From a bacterium (GTDB lineage: Bacteria; Verrucomicrobiota; Verrucomicrobiae; Limisphaerales; J093): a stretch of 9,609 nucleotides of DNA. Shown piece after piece: positions 1 through 8,004 of this stretch. The position numbers and the translations under genes are program-made. The stretch's first letter is position 1. Every line of letters begins with the position of its first letter. The notes beneath the pieces are model-generated. The model saw nothing but the letters and a program-made list of their open reading frames with translations, had not been told where the DNA came from and made no database searches. The DNA is taken from NCBI GenBank assembly GCA_021839785.1, contig JAKCAB010000784.1:1-9609 (forward strand), written 5' to 3'.

Positions 1-1
1 C

Positions 2-1378
2 CGCGAACTCTTCGCCCGGCTCCTGAACTGGTGCCCCCGGCGCGACACGCTCGCCCAGCGGCGGGCCGCGGCCGGCGCGGAGGGCGACCCGCAAGCGCGC
101 TGGCTGTCCGATCCGGACCGCGTGCTCGCGCGGCTGGACACGTTCGTCGCGGCCTACGGCACGCGGGCGTTGCTCTTCGAGACGTGGGCGGCCAATCCCT
201 CGTTCTTCGAGCTGATGGTATTCCTGTTCGACCGCTCGGAATTTCTGGCCGAGACCGCGATCCGCACGCCGGACTTGATCGACGACCTCGCGCAAAGCGG
301 GCGGCTCCGCGAAACGAAGACCGCGGCGCGCACGCTGGCCGACCTCCGGCATGGCGCCGGCGACGCCGACCAGCGGTTGTGGATTCGCCGCTACCACGAG
401 GCGGAATTCACCCGCATCGGCCTGCGCGACATTCTCGGCCTGGCCGATTTCGAGCAGAACCTGGCCGAGCTTTCCGCGCTGGCGGAGGCGTGTCTCCAGT
501 ACGCGCTCGAAGCCGTCCTGCGCAAACACCGCCTCAAGACCTGCCCGCTCGCGATCGTCGGCCTCGGCAAACTGGGCGGCTGCGAACTCAACTACGGCTC
601 CGACCTCGACGTCGTTTTCGTGACCGACGACAAAGTGAAGAACCTGCCGGCGCTCCAGCGCGTGGCGACCGATTTGATGGACCTGATCTCCAGCCAGACC
701 GAACACGGCGTGGCGTTCGAGATCGATGCCCGCCTGCGGCCGGACGGCGAAAAAGGCCTGCTCGTCAACACGCTGCGCGCGCACACTGAGTACTACCGGT
801 CACGGGCCCAACTCTGGGAAATCCAGGCGCTCTCCCGCTGCCTGCCGGTCGCCGGCAACGCCACGGTGGGCGCGCAATTTCAGGCCATGGTCGCCGGCCT
901 CGCCGACTTCAGCCGCGCGGACTGCCCCGCCACGGCGCGCACACCCGACTGGAAACAGCAGATTGCGCGTATGCGCCTCCGCATCGAAAAGGAGCGCACG
1001 CCGGTGGGCAAAGACCCCCTGGCGATCAAGACCGGCGTGGGCGGATTGGTGGACGCCGAATTCCTCGCCCAGGTCTTCTGCCTCGAACACGGCTGGCATG
1101 AACCGAACACGCTCCGGGCGTTGCGCCGCGCCAAGGCCGAGGGCGTTCTGCCAGGCACCGACGCCGACCTGTTGATCGAGAATTATCGTCGGTTGCGGCG
1201 CGTGGAAGGCATCCTGCGGCGCTGGAGTTACGAAGGCGAAACAGAGTTGCCGGACGACCCGGCGCCGCAATATCGCGTGGCCATCCGCTGCGGATTCGCG
1301 GCCACGGAGGATTTCCTGGCCGCGGTCGCGCGCTACCGGCAGCACATCCGCGCGGTGTACGAAAAGGTGCTGGCTTAA
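2..1378 (+). CDS. glnE: Glutamine synthetase adenylyltransferase, C-terminal part (5' end outside window)
   Basis: GlnE attaches AMP to a tyrosine of glutamine synthetase and removes it again, tuning ammonia assimilation in the cytoplasm. The frame is open from base 2 to the TAA at 1376-1378, so 458 residues are visible and the start lies upstream. The nucleotidyltransferase core is clear: GLGKLGGCELNYGSDLDVVF, with the GSDLD metal-binding acidic residues at bases 596-610, then IDARLRPDG at 722-748 carrying a further acidic residue. The following helical region has LWEIQALSRC and IKTGVGGLVDAEFLAQ, both typical of the family. Full-length GlnE is about 950 residues with two such catalytic halves. 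Because the protein ends just after this domain, what is seen should be the C-terminal, adenylylating half; the deadenylylating half is expected upstream. The reading frame looks undamaged. The PII-protein and glutamine control known for the family cannot be judged from this fragment. Confidence 0.93.
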   Translation, partial: RELFARLLNWCPRRDTLAQRRAAAGAEGDPQARWLSDPDRVLARLDTFVAAYGTRALLFETWAANPSFFELMVFLFDRSEFLAETAIRTPDLIDDLAQSGRLRETKTAARTLADLRHGAGDADQRLWIRRYHEAEFTRIGLRDILGLADFEQNLAELSALAEACLQYALEAVLRKHRLKTCPLAIVGLGKLGGCELNYGSDLDVVFVTDDKVKNLPALQRVATDLMDLISSQTEHGVAFEIDARLRPDGEKGLLVNTLRAHTEYYRSRAQLWEIQALSRCLPVAGNATVGAQFQAMVAGLADFSRADCPATARTPDWKQQIARMRLRIEKERTPVGKDPLAIKTGVGGLVDAEFLAQVFCLEHGWHEPNTLRALRRAKAEGVLPGTDADLLIENYRRLRRVEGILRRWSYEGETELPDDPAPQYRVAIRCGFAATEDFLAAVARYRQHIRAVYEKVLA

Positions 1379-1388
1379 ACCTAGATTC

Positions 1389-1556
1389 TGAAGTTGGGGA
1401 GCACGCCCGCCCGCGGGTGCGGCTGGACGCGCCTCGCGTCTAGCGCCTTGGGCACGCCCAGTCCCGGCGGTGGCCGCACGACTTCCGGCAACAACCGTTT
1501 TCGGCGAGGGCGCCGAAAACCGCACGCGGGGCGCGTACGCTCCCCAATTCAACTTC
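1389..1556. repeat. Hairpin-rich MITE-like palindromic element
   Basis: About 168 bp lie between the convergent glnE and protease remnant. The ends form an imperfect terminal inverted repeat: the arm beginning GAAGTTGGGGAGC at 1390 pairs with GCTCCCCAATTCAACTTC ending near 1555, with a 4-base insertion in the right arm, and pairing continues inward through the GC-rich CGCACG/GCGGGT segments. Between the arms are smaller stems: GACGCG/CGCGTC (1426-1440), GCGG/CCGC (1467-1477), and a perfect 10-bp stem GTTTTCGGCG/CGCCGAAAAC with a 4-base loop (1497-1520). No protein is convincing here. The layout resembles short hairpin repeats that I recall as scattered between genes in Verrucomicrobiota, but copy number cannot be tested from one window. 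Confidence 0.6.
1497..1520. terminator. Perfect hairpin inside the palindromic element, possible bidirectional terminator
   Basis: A 10-bp perfect inverted repeat with loop AGGG lies between the 3' ends of two convergent genes. Neither strand carries a T-run after the stem, so it does not meet the usual intrinsic-terminator pattern. A role in ending glnE transcription or blocking read-through is only inferred from the position. It may simply be a structural part of the surrounding repeat. Confidence 0.25.
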
Positions 1557-1647
1557 GGCTTTCGGGCCAAAACGGCGCTTCAGCCCCGCCGCCGATTGAG
1601 CGTCTGCTCGCCAGTCTGGAACCAGCCGCGATCGCAGCGCGCGGTCT

Positions 1648-3817
1648 TCACGGTCCGACGGCCCGGTAATAACGGGCGGCGCCAGTCGGCCCGTCCGGGT
1701 CTGTGAACTCGAACTCGCCCGCGGCGTCGGCAGTCGCGAGGCCGATGTCGTTCCAAGGCGCGCCGCCGCCCAGCGCATCGCAGGCTTGGATCTGGTAAGT
1801 CACAAACGGCACGCCCGTCAGGCGCAGCCGCACGCCGCCGTTCGCCCCCGGTTCGATGCCGACGAAAACCAGATTTGGGGTGGGCGGGCCGGAGACCAGT
1901 TCCACCGTCACAATGCCCGTGGCTCGATTGCCGTTCTGGTCGCCGATTGTGTAAGTGAAACTGCCGGCGGCGTCGGGGCCGGCTGGCGGTTGGTAGGTGA
2001 TCCGTTGCCCCTCCGGATCCACCGCCACGACGGCGCCGTCCGGCGTTGCCGCCTGCACGCTCACCAGGCTGAGGACCGAATCTGTGAACGTCCGCGACGA
2101 TTCCAGCAGATCGTGCCCGTTCACGCGCGCGACCTGGCCGGCCGTTCGGCGGACCGTCGCGGGCGCGGCCACCAAGGCGAACGTGTACGTGCCGCTCGTG
2201 GTTGCGGCGTTATACCGTGGGTCGATCAACACCGTGGCCAGTGTGGGAGCGCTGATGCTGCCATTCAGCGGCACCTCGCCGTTGAAATAAGCCCGCAGGG
2301 TGTAGGTGCCGGCGTCGCTCAACGGCACGGTTCCCAGCGAGGCCCGCCCGGCGTAATCGGTGATGACCGGCCGCGCTTCCAGCACTTTCTCGGTCGCGTC
2401 CGTGAGCACGAAGAAAATGGATTGCTCGGAAAGCGGGTGGCTGGCGGCGTCCCGCAGCGTCGCGCGCACGTTCAAGTTCGGCCGCGTGGCGGTCAGATCC
2501 TCGAAAACGATTTCCGTGTCCTGGGGCACGATGTTGAACTGCGTGGTGGCCGAGGCCCCGCTCAAGTCGGTGGTGCCCGCGAAGGTCGCCTGCAACCGGT
2601 ACGCCACCGGCGCACCCACCAGCGGCAACGCCACCTTCGCCCGGCCGTCGCTGCCGGTGACGGCGAGGACTTGTTGCTGGCCGAGGCCGAAGACCACGCG
2701 CTGGCCGGCGAGCGGTCCCGCGGCGGTGGCGAGCACGGCGCTGAATTGCGCCGTCGTCCCGTACGGCCGCGCGAGCGGAAAATCGTCGAACGTCAGGGTC
2801 GTGGCCGTGGGCGGTTGCGGCTGGGCTTCCGGCGCCTGCCCCGGCGTGTAAAAGCCGCCGCCGTTCGCGTCCATCGCGACCAGGCCCACGCCGTTCACGG
2901 CCTGCACGAGATAGCGCACGTCGGCGGGCGCCACGTTCGCCGGCAGGTTCAACATGCCCGCCCACACGCGCGTATCCGACTGCTGGGTGAGGTCCAGCGA
3001 CTCCCATTTGCCGCGCCAATCGCCCGTGGTCGCCGTGAAAGTCACCCAGACCTCCTGGATGCCCGCAGCCGGATTGCCCACCACTTGCGCACTGATCAGC
3101 ACCTGCCCCGGCTCGACCACGTCCTCGACGGCCGTGATGGTCGGCGCGCCCGCCAGCGCCGGCGTGTCGGGGTCGGGATGATTCGGCGGATCGGTGTAGG
3201 TGGCGACATCGCCGCTGTAAAACAACCGGAACGAGAAGCCGGTGAATTGGCGGCGCGTGACCTGGTCCACTCCGATCCCGCTGCTGCGATGCTGCGCCGG
3301 GAACAAATTGAGGCGAATGCGCCCTTGGCCCCAATCACACACGTTGTCTGAGTAATCCACATTCCAGGGCTGGACCGGCACGAAGAAATCGGATTGGAAT
3401 GCCATCGCCACACCGCGGATTTCGGTCGCCGGAGTGCCGGTCCACGGCAGCCCGCGCCGAAGACGATGGCGTTCACCATGTCCACCGCGGAGGTCACCAC
3501 CTGGGACGCCTTCAACTGGGTCTCGTAATCCGCCGCCAGCGCCCCGCCGCCGTTGAAGTGGCCGGCCAGGAAAACGAGGTCGTGCCGGCGTACGAAAAGC
3601 ACGTTCGCGAGATCGGTGGCGGTCCAATTCGCCGTCGTCGTCGGATCGGCCTGCGGCGCGGTGCCGCGCGGCGCGATGAGGCGGTCGTGGATCCGGATTG
3701 CACCTTCGCCCATGCCCGGCGCGCAATTCCGCGTCGATCGCCTCCGCGGCATCCGCCAGGAAATCGTAGCCGGTGACGAGCGAAGCTCGCGGCTCGGGGA
3801 GCTGGCCGCCGTCCGTG
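1648..3817 (-). pseudogene. Decayed secreted C25-like (clan CD) cysteine protease with Ig-like and C-terminal domains
   Basis: Read on the minus strand, homology-like sequence runs through two changes of frame. First, PEPRASLVTGYDFLADAAEA (about 3811-3715) is in the frame that ends at 1648. Then IHDRLIAPRG through HDLVFLAGHFNGGG to MVNAIVFGAGC (about 3716-3447) is in another frame. From GVAMAFQSDFF (about 3411) to the TGA at 1648 the first frame resumes, about 588 residues without a break. The His of LAGHFN (3558-3560) and the Cys of FGAGC (3447-3449) are 37 residues apart, matching the His/Cys dyad of gingipain-type caspase-fold proteases. Downstream come a segment with EVWVTFT and VRYLVQAVNGVGLV, two bacterial Ig-like domains (about 2810-2215), a cadherin-like stretch with SFTYTIGDQNGN, and a terminal YQIQAC...RYYRAV domain typical of Verrucomicrobiota exoproteins. 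No start codon or signal peptide survives. Family members carry a sizeable segment after the Cys that appears missing here, so an internal deletion is inferred. A sequencing error is possible for each frameshift but unlikely to explain all the damage. Confidence 0.72.
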
Positions 3818-3958
3818 GACGGTGCCGTCAAGTTCATCGGCCACCGCGAGGTCGGACTGGCCGTCTTGATCGAGGTCCGCCCAAGCCGCGGCCGACGGAC
3901 CGTTGCCGGTGCGGAATTCGCCGCGGAACGGGAGCGCGATGGCGCCGGGCTCGCTTTC
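3818..3958 (-). pseudogene. FG-GAP/VCBS-type repeat remnant fused to the protease remnant
   Basis: On the minus strand, in a third frame relative to the protease pieces, about 47 residues read ESEPGAIALPFRGEF followed by GPSAAAWADLDQDGQSDLAV. The D-x-D-x-D-G-x-x-D core is the calcium-binding signature of FG-GAP/VCBS beta-propeller repeats of secreted proteins. Right after DELDGTV the expected continuation is lost and the sequence switches to the protease segment. It could be the leftover of a separate FG-GAP protein joined by deletion, or a distant N-terminal part of the same exoprotein. There is no plausible start codon in frame. Confidence 0.5.
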
Positions 3959-3972
3959 GTTGCATATGCAAC
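3959..3972. repeat. 14-bp perfect palindrome between two oppositely oriented gene remnants
   Basis: GTTGCATATGCAAC reads identically on both strands. It sits at the boundary where the minus-strand FG-GAP remnant stops and the plus-strand DUF5107 remnant begins, close to a probable deletion or joining point. Its ATG at 3966 is in frame with the TPR fragment downstream, so it could by chance serve as a start. No binding protein can be named from sequence. Confidence 0.5.
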
Positions 3973-4004
3973 AAAAGGATGCACAGAACCGGGGAGCGAA
4001 TCGG

Positions 4005-5250
4005 CACGCGCGGCTCGCTTTGGACCATTACCGCCGGGCCGCCGCTGCGCCGCCGGATTACTGTTTTCCTTCGCGCCTGGAGGAGATCGCCATCCTCGAA
4101 ACCGCGATGGCCGCAAACCCGCGCGCCGCCCGCGCGCCGTATTATCTCGGCCACCTCTTCTACGACCGTCGCCGCCACGAAGACGCGATCAAGCTCTGGG
4201 AGCGCAGCGCGAAGCTCGATCCGAAGTTCTCGATCGTCTGGCGCAACCTCGGCATCGGTTACTTCAACATTCGTCGCAAACCTCGCAAGGCCCGCACGGC
4301 GTACGACCGCGCCTTCAGGACCAAACCTGCCGACGCGCGTTTGCTCTGCGAGCGCGACCAACTCTGGAAGCGCGTCGGCGAAGCGCCGGTCAGGCGCTTG
4401 CGCGAACTGGAGAAAAGGCTCGGTCTCGTCCGCCAGCGCGACGATCCGAGTGTCGAATTGCGCGCGCTCCACAACCAGACCGGCCAGCCCGCCAAGGCGC
4501 TCACCCTTGTGAGCAGCCGCCACCTCCAGCCGTGGGAAGGCGGCGAAGGCGGACCGCTGGGACAGTGGGTGCGCTCGCATCTGGCACTGGGACGTTTGGC
4601 CCTCTCAGGGCGCGCCCCCTCATCCGCCCTTCGGGCGCCCTCTCCCCCAGCAGAGGAGAGGGCAGGGGGGGAGGGGGAAGGCTGGCTCCCGCATCGCCGC
4701 GTCTCCGGACGCTGCCAAGGCCCGCGCGCCTTTCGAGGCGGCATTGACCGCGCCGCGCAGTCTCGGTGAGGCGAAGCATTTGCTGGCGAACCAGAGCGAC
4801 GTTCATTACGGGCTCGGCTGCGCTTCCGCGGCGCTGGGCGACCAGAAATCCGCGCGTCAGCACTGGCTCGTTGCGGCCACCTTCAAAGGCGACTTCCAGG
4901 AGATGCGCGTCCGCGCCTTCGGCGAGATGACCTGCTTCAGCGCGCTTTCCTGGGCGCGCCTCGGCCAGCGCACGCCGGCCACCAAACTGTCGAACGATCT
5001 CCTCACCTACGCGCGGCAACTCCAGAAGGCCGAAGCGAAGATCGATTACTTCGCCACGTCGCTGCCGACGATGCTGCTCTTCGATGACGACCTCCGGTTC
5101 CGCCAGGAGACCACGGCGTTATTTCTCCAGGCTCAAGCGCATCTGGGCCTGGGCCGGAAGACCCGGGCGCGGGCGCTCCTCCGCCAAGTTTTGGGGCGCG
5201 ATCCGAACCACGCGCTGGCTGCCGACCTGCTTGCGGAACGCGGCGATTGA
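4005..5250 (+). pseudogene. C-terminal TPR region of a DUF5107-type protein, truncated and split
   Basis: Two frames together encode the conserved tail of long DUF5107 proteins, which in the family follow a beta-rich N-terminal domain of unknown biochemical role, probably linked to carbohydrate metabolism. The first piece (about 4005-4604) has DHYRRAAAAPPDYCFPSRLE, then TPR units around YYLGHLFYDRRRHEDAIKLW and WRNLGIGYFNIRRKPRKA, and ends with HLQPWEGGEGGPLGQWVRSH. The second piece, one frame over (about 4708-5250), has LGEAKHLLANQSDVHYGLG, KIDYFATSLPTMLLFDDDL and a final TPR ending PNHALAADLLAERGD. The two are separated by a REP-like insertion that shifts the frame. The N-terminal roughly 700 residues expected for the family are missing, the left neighbour being an unrelated minus-strand remnant. 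An ATG at 3966 is in frame with the first piece, but no good ribosome binding site precedes it. Function is presumed lost. Confidence 0.8.
4605..4707. repeat. REP-like palindromic insertion inside the DUF5107 gene
   Basis: Coding homology stops at LALGRLAL (4602-4604) and resumes at DAAKARAPFEAAL (4708). The intervening 103 bases hold a nested hairpin: an outer CCCCCTC/GAGGGGG pair (4615-4621 with 4671-4677), a short CGCCC-TTC-GGGCG stem (4625-4637), and a 9-bp stem GCCCTCTCC/GGAGAGGGC (4637-4645 with 4655-4663). The pattern of CCCTCATCCG, a TTCGGG hairpin and a CCTCTCCC/GGGAGAGG stem is a widely seen repetitive extragenic palindrome type in GC-rich bacteria. Here it is unusual in lying within a gene. 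Exact insertion ends are uncertain by several bases. Confidence 0.7.
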
Positions 5251-5340
5251 GTTCGTGTTGCCGCGCCCGATCGTCCTGTCACGGTTGACCGATCCGTTTC
5301 GCCCCGGCTCCGAGATTGATTGCAACAAAACGCCGACCAC

Positions 5341-5592
5341 AGCCGCGAGGGCTCGTCCGCCAACCCTGACCCCCTGCGTCGCAACCGCGAAGTCCGGTGG
5401 TGCAACTGTGAATTCGCTTCCCTCTGCCTCGGAATTCTGTGGACCAGCCGTGAAACGCTCTCCGACAGCCTTGGAGTCCTGTCCCAATTCCGCGAAGCCC
5501 TGTCCGCCAACGGTAAAACCAGGTTGCGCAGCCTTGAAGCCTGGTTTGCCAGCCCTGAAACAGTGGGGCGCTTCCTGGAAATCTTGTTTCTG
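5341..5592. repeat. Degenerate 21-bp tandem repeat array, about 12 units
   Basis: Twelve consecutive 21-base units start at 5341, 5362, 5383, 5404, 5425, 5446, 5467, 5488, 5509, 5530, 5551 and 5572. Most begin with AGCC or AACC, have TGAA or CGAA around unit position 6, and end with a CC or GC. The best units (5446-5571) approximate AGCCNTGAAGNCCTGTCCGC plus C. Because 21 is a multiple of three, several frames on both strands stay open and show a 7-residue periodicity, for example SRETLSD, SLGVLSQ, FREALSA on the plus strand. No ribosome binding site or family match supports a protein. The array fills most of the 365-base gap between the TPR remnant and the ISL3 remnant; 5251-5340 shows nothing recognisable. 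Confidence 0.75.
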
Positions 5593-5615
5593 GTTCCCCG
5601 CTGTTTTCGGTGGAA

Positions 5616-6003
5616 TCAGCATTGGGGCGGGCGGAGTTTGCCGGCGACGAAGTAGCGCAGCGGGATCAAGTGTGGGGTCGAGCGGTCGCCGCGCGCCTTG
5701 CGTGTGGTCGCGCTAAAGACGCTGTTTAGCCCCTCCCGGAACGCATGGGTCACGCCCCCTTTCCAGTGCGCCCGGAGGCCCGCCAGGGGCTTCTCCACCC
5801 GGGCGGCCCCCTTCCCCATCGAGCGCCGCAGGTTCCGGGGTTGAGGGCGAGCCACCCCGCGTCCCCAGCGACACCCCACCCGGAAGCGTCGCCGCGCCAC
5901 CACCGCGCTGGCGCTGCGGTAGATGTCCGGTAACCCCAGCCGCCTTTGATACGCCTTGGCCGGGCGCAGACTCTTCGGGTCGATCCTGGCCCGCCGGGCT
6001 TGC
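5616..6003 (-). pseudogene. ISL3-family transposase remnant, C-terminal part
   Basis: The minus-strand frame is open from the edge of the IS1634 element to the TGA at 5616-5618, about 128 residues. It reads DPKSLRPAKAYQRRLGLPDI, then VEKPLAGLRAHWKGGVTH, AFREGLNSVFSATTRKARG and HLIPLRYFVAGKL. This is the closing part of ISL3-type DDE transposases, including the EGLNS motif that carries the catalytic Glu and the KARG...AGKL ending. The first roughly two thirds of the protein, with the two catalytic Asp residues, is absent. Several usually conserved positions have drifted, for instance KARGD where KARGY is typical. No terminal inverted repeat for this element could be identified. It is a dead fragment. 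Confidence 0.75.
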
Positions 6004-6028
6004 GCTAACCCGACTTCCGCTACTGGGG
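6004..6028. repeat. IS1634 left terminal inverted repeat
   Basis: GCTAACCCGACTTCCGCTAC and the next five bases align with the reverse complement of 8005-8029 with about four mismatches. It is the end nearer the transposase stop codon and directly adjoins the truncated ISL3 reading frame. Confidence 0.8.
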
Positions 6029-6109
6029 CTCTGGGGAGGGTGGGCAGGATGATTTTGTTGGGGTTTTGAGGTGCCGAGGGGCAAAGGTCGCCACTACATC
6101 GGACCGGAT

Positions 6110-7864
6110 TCAGCGGGCTTTGGGCTGTCCGATGCGAGGAGGCGGTTGCGGGGGCAGTGCCAAGTTCAGACGCGCCAGCGGCAACGCCGCATCCCGGTCC
6201 GGTTCGGTGCGGCGCACCAAGAGCAGTTCCCGGCCGTCGGTGGTGGGCACGCGCACGGCCAGCAGTTGCAGCGTGGCCAGTTTCTCAAACACGACGCGCG
6301 GCATCAGGCCGCCGGCCAGCGCCTTGAGGCGTTGCCGCAAGGTGAGGCTCAGGCAATACGCCAGGAACGCCACGAAGAGGTGGGCTTCGATCCGCCCGGC
6401 TTTGTGATGGTAAATGGGCCGCAAGCCCAGATCGCCTTTCAGGGTGCGGAAGGCTTCTTCCACGAAGACCAATTGCAGGTAGCAGCGCCAGAGCAGTTCG
6501 GGGTTGTCGGCGCTCAGGTTGGTGCGTAACCGATACCGGCCTTCGCGGCGACGCACTGCGCGCAGCCTGGCGCGGTCGAGGCTGAAGGTGAGTTTGCCTT
6601 CCGCATCCACGTCGGCTTTGACCAGTCCGGCCACGGGGCGGCCGGCACGATCCCGCGCGCCGCCGAGTTTTTCCAGGCGCGGGTCGCGGGGGAGGTCTTG
6701 CTGCTGGATTTCACCCAGGCGTTGCCAGAGGGCCTTGAGTTTGCGCCGGCGCATGGCGCGCTCCTTGTGGGCGCGGGCGCCGCTCTCGGCCAGCACATAG
6801 ACTTCGCCCGCCTGCGGCAGGAGTTTGACGCGCAGGTGCGGTCGCACTTCCTGCCAGGGTTTTTCGGCCAGTTCCTTTTCCAGTTTCGTCAAGCGGCCCT
6901 TGGGCGTGCCGACCAGGTAGCTGACCTTCGCCTCGTTCTGCCGCAGTTCTTCCAACACGGCTTCGGTGGGAATGCCCCGGTCCATCCCCCAGATGCGTTC
7001 GGCCTGGCCGTAACGTTTTTGAATCGGTTCGAGCATCTGGCGCAGCGTGGTCTTGTCGGCGGTGTGGCCGGGGAACATCGCGTAGGCCAGTGGCAGGCCT
7101 TCGGGCGTGACCACCAGCGCGACGATGACTGGCACGCAGTCCGAGCGCTTGTCCCGGCTATAACCGAAGCGGCGGGGATCTTTCTCATCCGCCGGGACGT
7201 CGCATTCGAAATAGGTGCTGGTCAGGTCGTAGAGGAGCACGTCGAACTGCGCGCCGAAGAGATCGCGCCAGCGGGAGCGCAGATGGGCGAAGAGCGCGTC
7301 CTTATGTTCGAGCAGGCCGTCGAGGCCGCGATAAAGCGGGTCGTCCTGCGCGTGGCGTTCGTCCACGCCGAGCAGATCGGCCAGCGCGGTGGTGCCGAAC
7401 CAGTGGCGGTGCAGGCGCCATTCGCTGCCGGGCGAGAGCAACCGATAGAGCGTGAGCAAACGGAGCACTTTCTCCCAGTCGGTGCCTTCGCGGCTGTACC
7501 CGAGGCGCGGGGCGAAGAAGGTGTCGAGGCGGAGGTCGCGCCAGCGCTGATCGCCCAGCCAGCACGCGCCCCAGGTGCGGGGGCGGGAGAGTTGGAGTTG
7601 GGAAAGCTCCACCTGCCCGGCGGGTGTCTCCGTCGCGGGCGGCGTGCGGTCGGCGGGAAAGAGCGCGCACTGGCGAGTCTGGCCCTGCTGTGCATCGAAG
7701 ACTTCGATGCACTTCTGCCAGGCGGCGCGTTGGGGGTCGTTGATCTCGCCCAGATAGAGGACGTGGCGCTGCACGACCGAGCGTCCGAGGCGGCGGCTCT
7801 CGACGACGGACCAGGAACGATGCGCCTTGCCGTCCTTTTTGCGCGTGCTGCACTTGAGAAACAT
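6110..7864 (-). CDS. IS1634-family DDE transposase
   Basis: This 584-residue protein catalyses cut-and-paste movement of its own element. The open frame extends further upstream, to 8089, but only the ATG at 7864 gives the family's usual N-terminus MFLKCSTRKKDGKAHRSWSV, and the extra upstream reading crosses the right inverted repeat and is not part of the element. Catalytic motifs are in order: DVLLYDLTSTYF with Asp at about residue 213, IWGMDRGIPTEAVL with Asp at about 295, and FVEEAFRTLKGDLGLRPIYH with Glu at about 469. A long charged insertion separates the second and third, as usual for IS4-like families. FGYSRDKRSD, YLVGTPKGRL and the closing PTTDGRELLL segment are also family hallmarks. 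There is no frameshift and length is normal, so activity is plausible. Confidence 0.92.
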   Translation of the reverse strand: MFLKCSTRKKDGKAHRSWSVVESRRLGRSVVQRHVLYLGEINDPQRAAWQKCIEVFDAQQGQTRQCALFPADRTPPATETPAGQVELSQLQLSRPRTWGACWLGDQRWRDLRLDTFFAPRLGYSREGTDWEKVLRLLTLYRLLSPGSEWRLHRHWFGTTALADLLGVDERHAQDDPLYRGLDGLLEHKDALFAHLRSRWRDLFGAQFDVLLYDLTSTYFECDVPADEKDPRRFGYSRDKRSDCVPVIVALVVTPEGLPLAYAMFPGHTADKTTLRQMLEPIQKRYGQAERIWGMDRGIPTEAVLEELRQNEAKVSYLVGTPKGRLTKLEKELAEKPWQEVRPHLRVKLLPQAGEVYVLAESGARAHKERAMRRRKLKALWQRLGEIQQQDLPRDPRLEKLGGARDRAGRPVAGLVKADVDAEGKLTFSLDRARLRAVRRREGRYRLRTNLSADNPELLWRCYLQLVFVEEAFRTLKGDLGLRPIYHHKAGRIEAHLFVAFLAYCLSLTLRQRLKALAGGLMPRVVFEKLATLQLLAVRVPTTDGRELLLVRRTEPDRDAALPLARLNLALPPQPPPRIGQPKAR

Positions 7865-8004
7865 GACGGCCAGGGTAGCCGTAACGGCCCCGGAAGGAAG
7901 CGGGAGGGTCGCCACGACACGCGCTTGGGGACATCCCCATTCCAAAACCCCAGCAAAACGGCCCCGCCACACCCGCCCAACCCTCAAAAATACCCGAAAC
8001 TCAC

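Noticed and set aside
800..1570. A minus-strand open frame overlapping glnE and the intergenic repeat
   Set aside because: Most of it is antisense to conserved glnE motifs, and its N-terminal part is just translation of the palindromic element.
1786..3351. A 521-codon plus-strand open frame opposite the protease remnant
   Set aside because: The protein is arginine- and histidine-rich without recognisable domains, while the minus strand encodes clear Ig-like and C-terminal domains.
3447..3830. Programmed ribosomal frameshifting in the protease gene
   Set aside because: There are at least two frame changes plus a probable deletion, and no slippery heptamer with a following structure was seen, so decay or sequence error is simpler.
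3959..4030. Possible integron attC site
   Set aside because: Only one arm-like string (AACAAAAGGATGCAC) is present; no matching GTTRRRY arm or complementary L/R pairing was found, and no integrase is in the window. Kept only as a side remark.
5341..5592. CRISPR array
   Set aside because: The units are contiguous 21-mers without spacers, and the copies are diverged rather than identical; no cas gene is nearby.
5320..5655. A small plus-strand protein made of 7-residue repeats across the 21-bp array
   Set aside because: Openness in several frames follows from the period being a multiple of three; there is no ribosome binding site, and the frame runs into the antisense of the ISL3 remnant.
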